A stretch of 64,000 nt of DNA from Desulfuromonas soudanensis. GTDB taxonomy: Bacteria; Desulfobacterota; Desulfuromonadia; Desulfuromonadales; WTL. The stretch covers positions 2,581,504 to 2,645,503 of the forward strand of contig NZ_CP010802.1 of NCBI RefSeq assembly GCF_001278055.1, in the 5' to 3' direction. Shown in pieces: positions 41,020-49,918 of this stretch. The translations under genes and the position numbers were made by a program. The notes under the pieces are model-generated. The model saw only the letters and a list, made by a program, of their open reading frames with translations. It made no database searches and was not told where the DNA came from. How positions within the stretch are numbered: the first letter of the stretch is position 1; every line of letters starts with the position of its first letter.

Positions 41020-42165
41020 TTAGCGAACCAGTAATCGGGAGGCAGGGACCAGTTCGACCCCCTCCCGTCGGAATATCCCCGCCTCGCGGCGCAGCGCCTC
41101 CAGGGTTTCGGGGTGGGGATGGCAGATTCCCACCGCCGTCCCCTGTGCCTTGGCCAGCCGCACCAGCCTCCGAATCTCGACGACAATTGCCTCGACATCC
41201 TGGACGTTGTCGAGAAAAACGTCCCGTCCGGCGGCCGGCAACCCCGCTCGCCGAGCTTCGTCGTAGGCGACGGAGTGCGCCGAGGTGCGGCTGTCGACGA
41301 AAAACAACCCCTCCCCCTTCATGACCTGCATAACGGCCGCCATCCCGGGACGATTTTCGGTAAAACGCGACCCCATGTGATTATTGCCGCCGACGGCGTA
41401 GGGAACCCTCTCCAGAAACCCATGAAAACGCCGATGGATCTCCTCCGCAGACATCCCGACCAGGAGGGCATCGCGCCCGGGGTTTGTTGCGGGGTAGCTC
41501 AGGGGCTCCATGGGGATGTGTACCATGACCTCCCGCTGGTAACGATGCGCCAGGGTGGCCACCCGCGAGGCGTTCTCGGTTCCCGGGAGAACGGCAAAGG
41601 TCAGCTCGAGATCCATGCCGGCCAGGGTCCGGGCCGTCTCCAAGTCGCGGCCGAGATCGTCGATGATGATCGCCAGGCGCGGCCTCTTGCCGGCAGGTTC
41701 CAGCGGCGGCGGAAGCCGAAACTGCAGGAGAAAGGGGAGGGTCTCCCCCCGGTGGATGGCGACCTCCCCCTGCTGCCGACGGATCTCGAGGCGGATATCG
41801 GCGGATATCTGCTGCAGCCGGCGATCGAGGTTGTCCAGAAGGGGGGCCGCCGGGAAGTCGGCGACGACGACAAACCGCGTCCGGCCCCCCTCGGCGATGA
41901 TTTCCAGCCCCTCCATGGAAGCGCCGCTGCGCAGCAGGGCACTTTCAATTTCCACCCGCATCGCCTCGAGAATCACGCTCTCGGCCACGGGGACAACCTT
42001 TGCCGGCGGCGGGAGGAGACGGCTGCGGAGCTGTCCCAGAAAGACCAGGGCGCCGATGAGAAAAACCAGGAGAAACAGAAGTGCCAGTCCCACCTTGAGG
42101 TGCTGGTTTGCCGATTTTTTGGAGACGGGGCGTTTCTTGCCGCGTGTTTTTTTTCTCGGAGGCAT
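41020..42165 (-). CDS. Divergent polysaccharide deacetylase family protein (DUF610/YibQ-like)
   Basis: A 381-residue protein with a basic N-terminus, one membrane helix (LALLFLLVFLIGALVFL, about 26-42) and a periplasmic part. The C-terminal domain (about 160-378) has PRLAIIIDDLGRDL, LTFAVLPGTENA, EVMVHIPMEP, NNHMGSRFTE, FFVDSRTSAHSVA and AVGICHPHPETLEAL. This matches the 'divergent polysaccharide deacetylase' family, which commonly lies near envC and ctpA as here. The activity of the family is unproven. It is the last minus-strand gene before the convergent ParA-like gene. Confidence 0.9.
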   Translation of the reverse strand: MPPRKKTRGKKRPVSKKSANQHLKVGLALLFLLVFLIGALVFLGQLRSRLLPPPAKVVPVAESVILEAMRVEIESALLRSGASMEGLEIIAEGGRTRFVVVADFPAAPLLDNLDRRLQQISADIRLEIRRQQGEVAIHRGETLPFLLQFRLPPPLEPAGKRPRLAIIIDDLGRDLETARTLAGMDLELTFAVLPGTENASRVATLAHRYQREVMVHIPMEPLSYPATNPGRDALLVGMSAEEIHRRFHGFLERVPYAVGGNNHMGSRFTENRPGMAAVMQVMKGEGLFFVDSRTSAHSVAYDEARRAGLPAAGRDVFLDNVQDVEAIVVEIRRLVRLAKAQGTAVGICHPHPETLEALRREAGIFRREGVELVPASRLLVR

Positions 42166-42244
42166 GAATTACGATTCTTTTCCCGTTGAAGGTTCTCCGG
42201 CTCCGTCCCGTCAATTCCGGAGGAAGGGGGGAGAATGAAGAGCG

Positions 42245-42271
42245 AAAAAAAGGGGGACCGGCGGCCCCCCC
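42245..42271 (-). terminator. Intrinsic terminator after ctpA
   Basis: On the minus strand ggggg-g-cc and gg-t-ccccc pair with one mismatch around a three-base loop, followed by seven T residues (A run 42245-42251). It lies 25 bases after the ctpA stop and upstream of the deacetylase gene. Confidence 0.75.
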
Positions 42272-42295
42272 GTATCTCGCCGAGCGATGGTCGAA

Positions 42296-43615
42296 TCAGG
42301 CGGCCCGGCCCGCCAGCCCCTGGAAAATCTGCCATCCCTTGAGGAGGTCGAGGGCCCGCATCAACTGATAGTCGGTCAAATCGGCCTCGCCGAGGTTGAA
42401 TTTCCTGTCCGTCGGTGGGAGCGGCTCCTTCACCGGGGCGCCCTTCGATTCGAAGTGGTTTTTCAGATCTTTTTCCCGGAATTGACTCCCCTCGGGGAGC
42501 TCCTGAACCTCCACAGGGTGAACGACGATATCGGGAACGATCCCCAGAGCCTGGATGGAGCGCCCCCTGGGGGTGAAATAACGGGCGGTGGTCAGGCGCA
42601 GCCCCGAATCGTCGCTCAAGGGGATGATGGTCTGTACCGATCCCTTGCCGAAGCTCTGGGTCCCCATGATCACGGCGCGCCCGTGGTCCTGGAGAGCGCC
42701 GGCGACGATTTCCGAGGCGCTGGCGCTGCCGCCATTGATCAGGACGACGATCGGGAAATCGGGTTCGGTTCCTCTCTGATGGGCGGTGAATTTCATCCGG
42801 CTCCCCTCCTCGCGCCCCTCGGTGTAGACGATGAGTCCGCTGGAGAGGAAGGTGTCGGAGACCTGAACGGCCTGGTCGAGGAGTCCGCCGGGGTTGTTGC
42901 GCAGGTCGAGGACCAGACCCCGGAGACTCCCGCCGTTCTCTTCGTTCAGGGCCTTGAGGGCCGCATGGAGATCTGCGGTGGTCTGTTCCTGAAACTGGGA
43001 AATCCGCAGATAGCCGAACCCGTCTTCGAGGGTCCGGGCCTTGATGCTTTTGACTTTGATGATTTCCCGGGTCAGGGTGAACACCTTCGGTTTGTCCAGG
43101 GATTGGCGCATCACGGTAATCGAAATTTCCGTCCCCTGGGGGCCGCGCATCAGCTTGACCGCCTCCATGATGGACATATCCTTGGTGAAGCGGTCTTCGA
43201 TCTTGAGGATCTGGTCTCCGGCCTGCAGCCCGCTGCGGGCGGCGGGGGTATCCTCGATGGGGGAGACGATGGTCAGGATGCCGTCCCGGACGGTGATTTC
43301 GATGCCGAGGCCGCCGAATTCGCCCTTGGTTTCGATCTTCATCTCCCGGTAGACGTCGGGAGGCATGAAGGAGGAATGGGGATCGAGGGCCGCGAGCATG
43401 CCGTTGATCGCCCCGTAGACCAGGTCCTTCATCTTCACTTCCTCGACATAACTCCGGCGCACGATGGAGAGGACATCGGTAAAGAGCTGCAGTTCCTCAT
43501 ACCGGGTCGGGGCCTCGGCAAAGGCAATGCGGTTGGCGCGACCGGTCGACATCCAGCCGGCGAAAACTAGTGCCAGCAGCAGAAGCAGCACGGTCGTGCG
43601 CTTTCCTTTCCCCAT
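42296..43615 (-). CDS. ctpA: C-terminal processing protease CtpA (S41 family)
   Basis: A 439-residue protein starting at ATG 43615 (gaggag RBS). The signal peptide or anchor (TTVLLLLLALVFAGW) is followed by a PDZ domain (about 90-175, FGGLGIEITVRDGILTIVSPIEDTPAARSG in part). The catalytic core contains INGGSASASEIVAGALQDH with the nucleophile Ser, and FGKGSVQTIIPL with the general-base Lys. Such proteases act in the periplasm on protein C-termini and on peptidoglycan hydrolases. The gene lies 47 bases after the EnvC-like gene in the FtsE-FtsX-EnvC-CtpA order. Confidence 0.95.
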   Translation of the reverse strand: MGKGKRTTVLLLLLALVFAGWMSTGRANRIAFAEAPTRYEELQLFTDVLSIVRRSYVEEVKMKDLVYGAINGMLAALDPHSSFMPPDVYREMKIETKGEFGGLGIEITVRDGILTIVSPIEDTPAARSGLQAGDQILKIEDRFTKDMSIMEAVKLMRGPQGTEISITVMRQSLDKPKVFTLTREIIKVKSIKARTLEDGFGYLRISQFQEQTTADLHAALKALNEENGGSLRGLVLDLRNNPGGLLDQAVQVSDTFLSSGLIVYTEGREEGSRMKFTAHQRGTEPDFPIVVLINGGSASASEIVAGALQDHGRAVIMGTQSFGKGSVQTIIPLSDDSGLRLTTARYFTPRGRSIQALGIVPDIVVHPVEVQELPEGSQFREKDLKNHFESKGAPVKEPLPPTDRKFNLGEADLTDYQLMRALDLLKGWQIFQGLAGRAA

Positions 43616-43662
43616 CGCAACTCTCCTCATGGCATTGATGTCTCACCCCCCGGCAGGGGTGA

Positions 43663-44823
43663 TTAAAGGGGGCGGAGCCACCTCGCCGGATCGACAGGAG
43701 TTCCACCCTGTCTGATTTCAAAATAGAGAACAGCCCCCTCGGGAGCGGTAAAGCCCAACGGCTCCCCCGCGGCCACGCGATCGCCGACCTTTTTGTTCAG
43801 GCGCGCCGCCTGGGCGTAGAGAGTGAAATAGCTGTCGCCGTGATCGACGATGAGGAGGTTGCCGTATCCCTTGAACCAGCTGGCAAAGACGACTTCCCCC
43901 TGCCAGACAGCGTTCACCGGTTTTTCGCCGCTGACGGCAATCTCGAGCCCCTTGCTGTCATACAGGGTCCCCAGGTCCGGATGACGCCAGGTGCCGAAAC
44001 CGACCTTGACCTGTCCCTTGGCCGGCCAGGGCAACTTCCCCTTCTGTCCCTGGAAAACACCAGGCTTTCCAGTATACTCCCGGGCCTGACCCGTTTCAAG
44101 ATTTTTGACCAGGGCCGTCAACCGCTCCGCCCTTTCCCTCAGGTCGTCAAGGGCCCTGGCGAGGGCCTTCCGGTCGCGGCGCACCTCCGTCAGAAGGGTG
44201 GCCTTGCGTTGAAGGGCCTGACGCAGGTTCTCCTGGTCGGCCCGCCGGGCCTCGAGAGCGGCCTGCTGATCCTGGCGCAGTTCCGCCAACTGTCTCTGGG
44301 CGGTTTCGAGGGCGGCCTGCTGGCGGCGGTATTCGGCCAGGAGGAGACGGTCCCGGCGCACGATCCGCCCGAGATAGTCGTAATCTTCAGCCATTTCGGC
44401 GGGGGTCGCCGAGGCAAAGAGAACCCTCAGCAGTCCGACCTCTCCCCCCTTGTAGAGGGATACAAGACGCCTGCGAACGCGTTTTTCAGCGGTTTCCGCA
44501 CCCTGGTGGACCTCGCGGAGCCGTTCCTCTCCCGCCCGGACCTGTTCATCGAGAAGCTTAATGTGCCCGCTGATTTTACCGACCCGCCGGCGGGTTGCCT
44601 CGAGTTCATCGTCGACGATCTTCAATTCGTCGACCAGAGAGCGCTCGGCGCTCCTCTTTTTTTCGAGGTTCCGGGTCGTCTGGCGGATCTGCTGGTCCAG
44701 CTCCTTGAGGCTCTTGCGACTCTGGGTCAGGTCCTCTCCCTGTGCCGGCAGGGCGACGGCGAGAAGAAGGAAAAGTCCCGACCACAACGGCCGCCACGGC
44801 CGATATCCTTTGCCCCCGGTCAC
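43663..44823 (-). CDS. EnvC-like murein hydrolase activator (coiled coil plus LytM)
   Basis: About 386 residues with a probable GTG start at 44823, just after the ftsX stop. The signal peptide (WSGLFLLLAVALPAQG) is followed by a long coiled coil (about 30-250, many Leu/Arg/Glu/Gln heptads) and a C-terminal LytM domain (about 265-383). The domain retains the fold (GNLLIVDHGDSYFTLYAQ) but the catalytic HxH is not seen and GVDFRS-like ligands are replaced (KGLEIAV), as in EnvC, which activates amidases rather than cutting itself. FtsEX directly upstream supports the usual FtsEX-EnvC arrangement. Confidence 0.9.
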   Translation of the reverse strand: MTGGKGYRPWRPLWSGLFLLLAVALPAQGEDLTQSRKSLKELDQQIRQTTRNLEKKRSAERSLVDELKIVDDELEATRRRVGKISGHIKLLDEQVRAGEERLREVHQGAETAEKRVRRRLVSLYKGGEVGLLRVLFASATPAEMAEDYDYLGRIVRRDRLLLAEYRRQQAALETAQRQLAELRQDQQAALEARRADQENLRQALQRKATLLTEVRRDRKALARALDDLRERAERLTALVKNLETGQAREYTGKPGVFQGQKGKLPWPAKGQVKVGFGTWRHPDLGTLYDSKGLEIAVSGEKPVNAVWQGEVVFASWFKGYGNLLIVDHGDSYFTLYAQAARLNKKVGDRVAAGEPLGFTAPEGAVLYFEIRQGGTPVDPARWLRPL

Positions 44824-44827
44824 CGCT

Positions 44828-45724
44828 CTAAACCCGCACGAACTTGCGCAGGGCCACCAGGCTTCCGACGAAGCCGAGAGCGGTTCCGGCGGCAATCAAA
44901 AGAACCTGATCGTTTACGGGGAGAAAGACGATCCTGCTCACTCCCGAGGCCAGCAGCAGCGAGGAGAGTCCGCGCTGCAAAAAGAGTTGAAAGAGGCCAT
45001 AGGAAAAGCCGAGTGCGACGAGTCCGCCGAGAGCCCCCTGCAGAGCCCCTTCGAGGAGAAAGGGAATCTTGATGAAGAGGGGGGTGCCGCCGACCAGAAC
45101 CATGATTTCCAGTTCTTCGCGACGGGCGTAGAGGGTCAGCTTGATGGTGTTGGAGACAATGAAGAGGGCGGCAAAGAGGAGGAATCCGCCGAGAACGAGT
45201 CCGGAAAACCGCAGCAGATCGAGAAAGGATTCGAAACGTTCCAGCCAGTCCTGGCCGTAGCGCAGATCGCCGAGACCCTGGTGTCCCCTGAGGTGTTCGA
45301 CGACCCTTGCGACCCCCTGACGGTTGCGATAGTCCTCCTTCAGGGCGATCTCCAGCGAGGCGGGAAGGATATCCTTGTCGAGTCCGTCGAGAAGATCGCT
45401 GTCGGCGCCGAGGCGCTTGCCAAAGGCCTCGAAGGCCTCGCTGCGGCTGACGAAGGAGACGCCTTCCACCTCGGGGAGGCGGGCAATTTCGTCGATCCAC
45501 CCCTTGAGAACCTCTTCCTGCGGGACCTGGTCGAGATAGGCGACCACCTGAACCTCCTGGCTCCAGTGGCGGGTCACCTGCTGCACGTTGAGGACGATGA
45601 TGGCGAAAAAGGCCATGATGGCCAGGGAGACGGCCACGGTGCCGATGGCGGCGGTGCAGAGGAAGGGGCTCTGGCGCATATTGCGCAGGGCTCTTCTCAG
45701 AAAATAAAGAAGACGTTCGAACAC
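44828..45724 (-). CDS. ftsX: Cell-division ABC transporter membrane subunit FtsX
   Basis: A 298-residue membrane protein with an N-terminal helix (CTAAIGTVAVSLAIMAFFAIIVL), an extracytoplasmic domain (about 50-170), and three C-terminal helices. The last region has NTIKLTLYARREELEIMVLVG, the FtsX/MacB-type coupling block. It works with FtsE to transmit conformational change to EnvC across the membrane. The gene follows ftsE by 60 bases and precedes the EnvC-like gene. Confidence 0.93.
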   Translation of the reverse strand: MFERLLYFLRRALRNMRQSPFLCTAAIGTVAVSLAIMAFFAIIVLNVQQVTRHWSQEVQVVAYLDQVPQEEVLKGWIDEIARLPEVEGVSFVSRSEAFEAFGKRLGADSDLLDGLDKDILPASLEIALKEDYRNRQGVARVVEHLRGHQGLGDLRYGQDWLERFESFLDLLRFSGLVLGGFLLFAALFIVSNTIKLTLYARREELEIMVLVGGTPLFIKIPFLLEGALQGALGGLVALGFSYGLFQLFLQRGLSSLLLASGVSRIVFLPVNDQVLLIAAGTALGFVGSLVALRKFVRV

Positions 45725-45784
45725 GGAAGAGACCTCAAGAAATTAAGGTGAAAGGGAGCGGGAACGACGGGATCGACGGGACGC

Positions 45785-46450
45785 TCAGGGCGTGCGGTCG
45801 TCGACGAGCCGCCCGCCGTCCAGGGAGACGACGCGCCGGGGAAAGCGGCGGATCATCTCCCGGTCGTGGGTGGCCAGAACGACCGTGGTCCCACGGGCGT
45901 TGGCCCCCTTGAAGAGTTCCATGATTTCCATGGTCACCTCGGGGTCCAGGTTGCCGGTCGGCTCGTCGGCCAGCAGAATCAGGGGATCGACCACCAGCGC
46001 CCGGGCGATGGCAACCCGCTGCTGTTCGCCGCCGGAGAGTTCCAGGGGATGGCGCTGCAGCTTGTGCTCGAGACCGACCATCTTCAGGGTCTGATAGACC
46101 TTTTTACTGACCTCGTAGCGCTTTTTCCCCTGCACCTCGAGGGGGAAGGCGACGTTTTCAAAGACGGTCCGGCTGTTGAGGAGTTTGAAGTCCTGGAAGA
46201 CCACTCCGAGACGGCGGCGGAGGCGGGGGATCTTGAGGGGGCCCATGCGGGTGATGTTGAGCCCGTCGATGAGAATCTGCCCCCGGCTCGGCTTTTCCGC
46301 GCAGTAGAGGAGCTTGAGAAGGGTCGACTTGCCGGCCCCGGAAGGTCCGGTCAGATAGACGAAATCCCCCTTGGGAATCTTCAGGGTGATGTCGTTGAGC
46401 GCCGAGGACTCCTTCTGGTAGGCCTTGCAGACATTATAGATCTGGATCAT
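45785..46450 (-). CDS. ftsE: Cell-division ATP-binding protein FtsE
   Basis: A 221-residue ABC ATPase starting at ATG 46450 (MIQIYNVCKAYQKESSALNDI). Walker A is TGPSGAGKSTLLKLLY (about 36-50), the ABC signature LSGGEQQRVAIARAL (about 138), Walker B LILLADEPTGNLDPE, and a switch His in VLATHDREM. These are FtsE-like blocks. It is preceded within five bases by a pseudopilin gene, so secretion and FtsEX genes form one transcript. Confidence 0.95.
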   Translation of the reverse strand: MIQIYNVCKAYQKESSALNDITLKIPKGDFVYLTGPSGAGKSTLLKLLYCAEKPSRGQILIDGLNITRMGPLKIPRLRRRLGVVFQDFKLLNSRTVFENVAFPLEVQGKKRYEVSKKVYQTLKMVGLEHKLQRHPLELSGGEQQRVAIARALVVDPLILLADEPTGNLDPEVTMEIMELFKGANARGTTVVLATHDREMIRRFPRRVVSLDGGRLVDDRTP

Positions 46451-46454
46451 CGCC

Positions 46455-46877
46455 CTACCATTCGTTATAGGGGATGCCGTTGAGACCGACCCGATCGCTG
46501 CCGCTCTTGACGTCGAACACCCCGCCGATGGGGACATCCTCCTCCCCGGTGGCCTCGGGGGGGATCGTCTCCCAGGTGGCGTCCGATTCCGTCCAGGGAT
46601 CCCGCGGAAGCCCCCGCAGATAGCGTTTTTCCACCAGTTCCTCGAGGGATTCGGGATAACTGGCATGATCGGCGAAATAGGCGTCGATGGCGCGGCGCAT
46701 CTGGTAGAGATCCTCCATCAGGACGGCTTCGCGGGCCTTGATGACATGACGCTGGTAACTGGGGACGGCGATGGCCGCAAGAATGCCGATGATGGTCATG
46801 ACGATCAACAGTTCGATCAGGGTAAAACCCCGCTGCCGATCGATGGTCGGATTATATCGATTCATTCCCTTTACCAT
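46455..46877 (-). CDS. Pseudopilin (type II/IV secretion-like), second copy
   Basis: A 140-residue prepilin-like protein with a short basic leader, a Gly-Phe cleavage site (QRG|FTLIELLIVMTIIGILAAIAVPSY, in blocks) and the conserved Glu5. The remainder is a GspG-like globular region with repeated acidic and Gly motifs and the C-terminal SGSDRVGLNGIPYNEW, which may bind calcium as in major pseudopilins. ATG 46877 overlaps the stop of the preceding gene; ATG 46865 is an alternative with a very close RBS. It lies between the first pseudopilin and ftsE. Confidence 0.88.
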   Translation of the reverse strand: MVKGMNRYNPTIDRQRGFTLIELLIVMTIIGILAAIAVPSYQRHVIKAREAVLMEDLYQMRRAIDAYFADHASYPESLEELVEKRYLRGLPRDPWTESDATWETIPPEATGEEDVPIGGVFDVKSGSDRVGLNGIPYNEW

Positions 46878-47368
46878 GTGTTGTAGGGGGTTCCGTCGAG
46901 ACCGGTCTTTTCGCTCTGGGAATAGACGTCGTAGATATCCTCCCCCCCCCAGACGGTCGAATCGGGATCGTCGGCATAGGAGCGTAGTCCCCAGCCGAGG
47001 TCGTACTCGTCAAAGGGGTCCTTGGGAATCCGCCGCAGATAGCGGCGTTTGAAGGGGTACATTCCGCCCCAGTCGTCCCCCTTAATCAGATCGTCGAGCT
47101 CTTTCGGATAACCCGTTTCGTTGATGGACGTGATGATCTTCTTCTCGGACTTGGCCTTGTCGTAATCGGCCTTGAACTCGTCGATGGCGGTGCGCAGAAT
47201 GCGCAACGACCGGCGCAGCTCGATCTCCTTGGTGCGCTTGACGGTCATCTCGGCCATCGGCAGAACCGCGGCGGCCAGAATCGCCAGGATCGCCAGAGCG
47301 ATCACCAGCTCGATCAGGGTCAGACCCCGCTGACCCGCTCTCCCTTGGGACAAACCGCAAATTCTCAA
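46871..47368 (-). CDS. Pseudopilin, OxpG-like
   Basis: A 165-residue prepilin-like protein. It probably starts at a TTG (47368) immediately next to the secretin stop codon, so its translation would be coupled. The leader ends QRG|LTLIELVIALAILAILAA with Glu5. The C-terminal part ends SEKTGLDGTPYNTW, closely like the neighbouring pseudopilin, so the two are probably a duplication. Position next to the secretin matches OxpG of Geobacter sulfurreducens, a pseudopilin needed there for export of a surface multicopper oxidase and for Fe(III) oxide reduction. The match is by order and family, not by alignment. Confidence 0.85.
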   Translation of the reverse strand: MRICGLSQGRAGQRGLTLIELVIALAILAILAAAVLPMAEMTVKRTKEIELRRSLRILRTAIDEFKADYDKAKSEKKIITSINETGYPKELDDLIKGDDWGGMYPFKRRYLRRIPKDPFDEYDLGWGLRSYADDPDSTVWGGEDIYDVYSQSEKTGLDGTPYNTW

Positions 47369-49918
47369 CTAGCGGACCTCCACCTGCAGTCCGGCAGGGA
47401 CGACCGACAGGCGATTTCCCGCGGGGTCCCGGAAGTTGATACGATCCAGGGCGATCTCGGCCATCCCCGGCGCCTTAGCCTTGAAGGTGAGACGGAAGAG
47501 AGCGCCGCCGCCGCTGGCCCCGGCGCCGCCGAGACCCTGTTTGTAGCCGACGATCAGCTGCCCCCGCTCCCGGTTGGGACTGGAGGTGAAGATCGTCGAC
47601 GCCTCCCCCTGGCGGAGAAAGGTCCCCTCTTCGCCGGCGACGAAATCGAGAAGCTGGGGAGGGTAAGTCACGAAGAGCGGAGCGCTGTAAAGATTCTGCA
47701 CCTCGTCGACCGCCACCTCGACCGTAAAGGTTTCGCCGGCGTTCACCAGATTCGGTCCGGTGACAAAAACCCGGGAGTCGGCAGCGACCGGAGGGAGGTC
47801 GAGGGGGGGAAGGGTCACGTTCTCCACCGGCTCGGTCGCAGTCTCCTCCTGTGGGACGATAACCGGCGCGACAGCGGCCTCGCCGGGGAGAGCGGACCCG
47901 GCATCGGCCGACGGCGGCAGCTCCGGAGGCATCCCCTGCGGTGCGACTCCGGACTCCGGGGGGACGGGGAGGACCGGTTCGAGGGGGAGAACCTCCTCGG
48001 GAACGGGAGGGGTCGGGACAGGGGCCTCTTCGGCGGCCGGCAGCGGGAAGAGATTCTCCGGCTCCGGCGGGAAGGCCGGGGTGTCGCCGAGTTCAACCCG
48101 GGCCGGGGCCACCTCGAGAGGGACCGGTTCCGTGGCCGCCTTGAAGGCGGTGGCAAAGGAGCCGAAGTTCTTTCCGGCCCGGAGATCGTCTTCGCCGCCG
48201 GACCAGATGGTACCGGCGCTGGCTCCGGGGATGTCGACGTTCTTGACGATGTGCGGGGTGATCGACAGGAGGATTTCCCGCTTGGTTTTGTCCTTTTTGT
48301 ACCCGCTGAGAAGGGGACCGAGGAGCGGGATGCGGCCGAGGATGGGAAAGGTCGTTTTGCTGTTGCTGACGTCGTCCCTGATGAGGCCGCCGATAATGGT
48401 CTGCTCGCCGTCCTTGAGGACCAGCTCCGTCATGGCGTTGGTGGTGCTGATGGCAAAGGCGATGTTTTGCTCGGTACCGACGGTCGCCCCCTTGTTGCTG
48501 ACCTCGAGATTGACCTTGGTGAGGACGGTGCCGTCGAGCTGGACCTTGGCCTCGAGGTCGAGCTTGACGCCGACGTCGACATACTGGATGTTGGTCGAGG
48601 TGACATCGCCGTTGGCGTTGTTGGTGGTCGTGACGATCGGTTCGCGGCTGCCGACGTGGACCTTGGCCTTGGCGCCGTTTTTCAGCCGAATCTTAGGATT
48701 GGCGAGGATCTCGGCGTCGCTGAGGGACTTCTGGAAATCGAAGGTGGCATTCGGAATGGTGTAGAGAAAATCAAGAGGCTTGAAGTGCTGAGTCAAACCG
48801 ACAAATGCGGGGGGAGAGATCCCCGGCTCGCCGAACCCCCCCTTGACCTGGTAAGTATCGAGTCGCGCCCCGATGTTGAGATTGTCGGTGTGACTGATCT
48901 CCACCAGCTCGAGATCGAAGACGACCTCCGAGTCGGCGCGGTCGGCGGACTCGATGACCTGCTGGGCCAGCTTGATGACATCGGGCGAGTCGCGGATGAC
49001 CAGGGCGTTGAGTTCCTCGTGGACGTAGACCTTGCGCAGCTGGAGCATGGTGCGCAGCAGATTCACCGCCTTTTTGGCGTCGATGTTGGAGAGGTAGAAA
49101 ATCTGGATGATCTGGTCCTCGTACTGCTTGTCCTTCTCCTTGGTCCGGGGGTAGATGATGATGGTCTTGGCGTTGAGAACCTTTTTTCCCAGATTGTTCA
49201 TCCTCAGGAGGAGTTCGAGAGCCTGGGCAAAGCTCGCATTTTCGAGGAGAACGGTCACGCTCTGCGGCTTGATGTCCTCGTCGAAGATGAAGTTGATCCC
49301 CGAAAGTTTGGAGACGATATTGAAGACGTCGCGGATCTTGGCGTCCTTGAACTTGAGGGTGATCGGCTTGTCCGAGGCGACATCGAGTTCGAAGCCGTCG
49401 ATGGTCGTCAGCTTCTCCTGGCGGGTCTTCTCCAGCAGCTCCCGGGCCCGGGTGTTGGCGGGGTTGAGCTGTATCGCCTCCTCCAGGGTCGTTCTGGCCT
49501 GGGAAAGGCGCCGTCCGCGATAGAGAGTCTCGGCGTCGTTGGTCAGTTCTTCGGAGCGCACCAGCTCCTGGGCCTGGGCCAACATCTGCCTGGCGACCTC
49601 CAAGGTCGGGTCGAGGGCGGCGGCCTGGCTGAAATTCTGGGCGGCGGCCCGATAATCCCCCTGGTCTCCCGCCCTGCGCCCGGTCTGAAGATGTTTTTGC
49701 GCCGCCTTCGCCCGGGCGGTCTGCAGCTTCATCCGGTATTCGTGGCTCTCGGGGTTTTCCGTGACAGCCAGGGCCAAGGCGGCCACGGCCTCATCGTACA
49801 TCCCCTTGTCAGCATAGTCCTGTCCCCTCTTGAAGGAACCGTGCCCCGAAGCACAGCCGCTGACCAGACTCAGCAGAACCAGCACCGTCACGAATTTTTT
49901 TATCCACAACACGTTCAT
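47369..49918 (-). CDS. Secretin lipoprotein with TPR repeats and C-terminal cohesin-like domain
   Basis: An 849-residue outer-membrane secretin. The lipobox (SLVSGC, Cys22) is followed by TPR-like repeats (about 30-165: GMYDEAVAALALAVTENP, GDYRAAAQNFSQAAALDP). Next come N-domains (about 185-330, GINFIFDEDIKPQSVTV) and the secretin core (about 340-575, VGTEQNIAFAISTTNAMTE, QTIIGGLIRDDVS). A Pro/Glu-rich linker of about 125 residues follows, then a beta-rich C-terminal region (about 730-849, GETFTVEVAVDEVQNLYSAPLFVTYPPQLL in part) that resembles a cohesin-type carbohydrate or protein interaction module. The secretin would form the outer-membrane pore of a type II-like secretion or pilus machine. 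The cohesin-like tail may bind cargo or the surface. Confidence 0.88.
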   Translation of the reverse strand: MNVLWIKKFVTVLVLLSLVSGCASGHGSFKRGQDYADKGMYDEAVAALALAVTENPESHEYRMKLQTARAKAAQKHLQTGRRAGDQGDYRAAAQNFSQAAALDPTLEVARQMLAQAQELVRSEELTNDAETLYRGRRLSQARTTLEEAIQLNPANTRARELLEKTRQEKLTTIDGFELDVASDKPITLKFKDAKIRDVFNIVSKLSGINFIFDEDIKPQSVTVLLENASFAQALELLLRMNNLGKKVLNAKTIIIYPRTKEKDKQYEDQIIQIFYLSNIDAKKAVNLLRTMLQLRKVYVHEELNALVIRDSPDVIKLAQQVIESADRADSEVVFDLELVEISHTDNLNIGARLDTYQVKGGFGEPGISPPAFVGLTQHFKPLDFLYTIPNATFDFQKSLSDAEILANPKIRLKNGAKAKVHVGSREPIVTTTNNANGDVTSTNIQYVDVGVKLDLEAKVQLDGTVLTKVNLEVSNKGATVGTEQNIAFAISTTNAMTELVLKDGEQTIIGGLIRDDVSNSKTTFPILGRIPLLGPLLSGYKKDKTKREILLSITPHIVKNVDIPGASAGTIWSGGEDDLRAGKNFGSFATAFKAATEPVPLEVAPARVELGDTPAFPPEPENLFPLPAAEEAPVPTPPVPEEVLPLEPVLPVPPESGVAPQGMPPELPPSADAGSALPGEAAVAPVIVPQEETATEPVENVTLPPLDLPPVAADSRVFVTGPNLVNAGETFTVEVAVDEVQNLYSAPLFVTYPPQLLDFVAGEEGTFLRQGEASTIFTSSPNRERGQLIVGYKQGLGGAGASGGGALFRLTFKAKAPGMAEIALDRINFRDPAGNRLSVVPAGLQVEVR

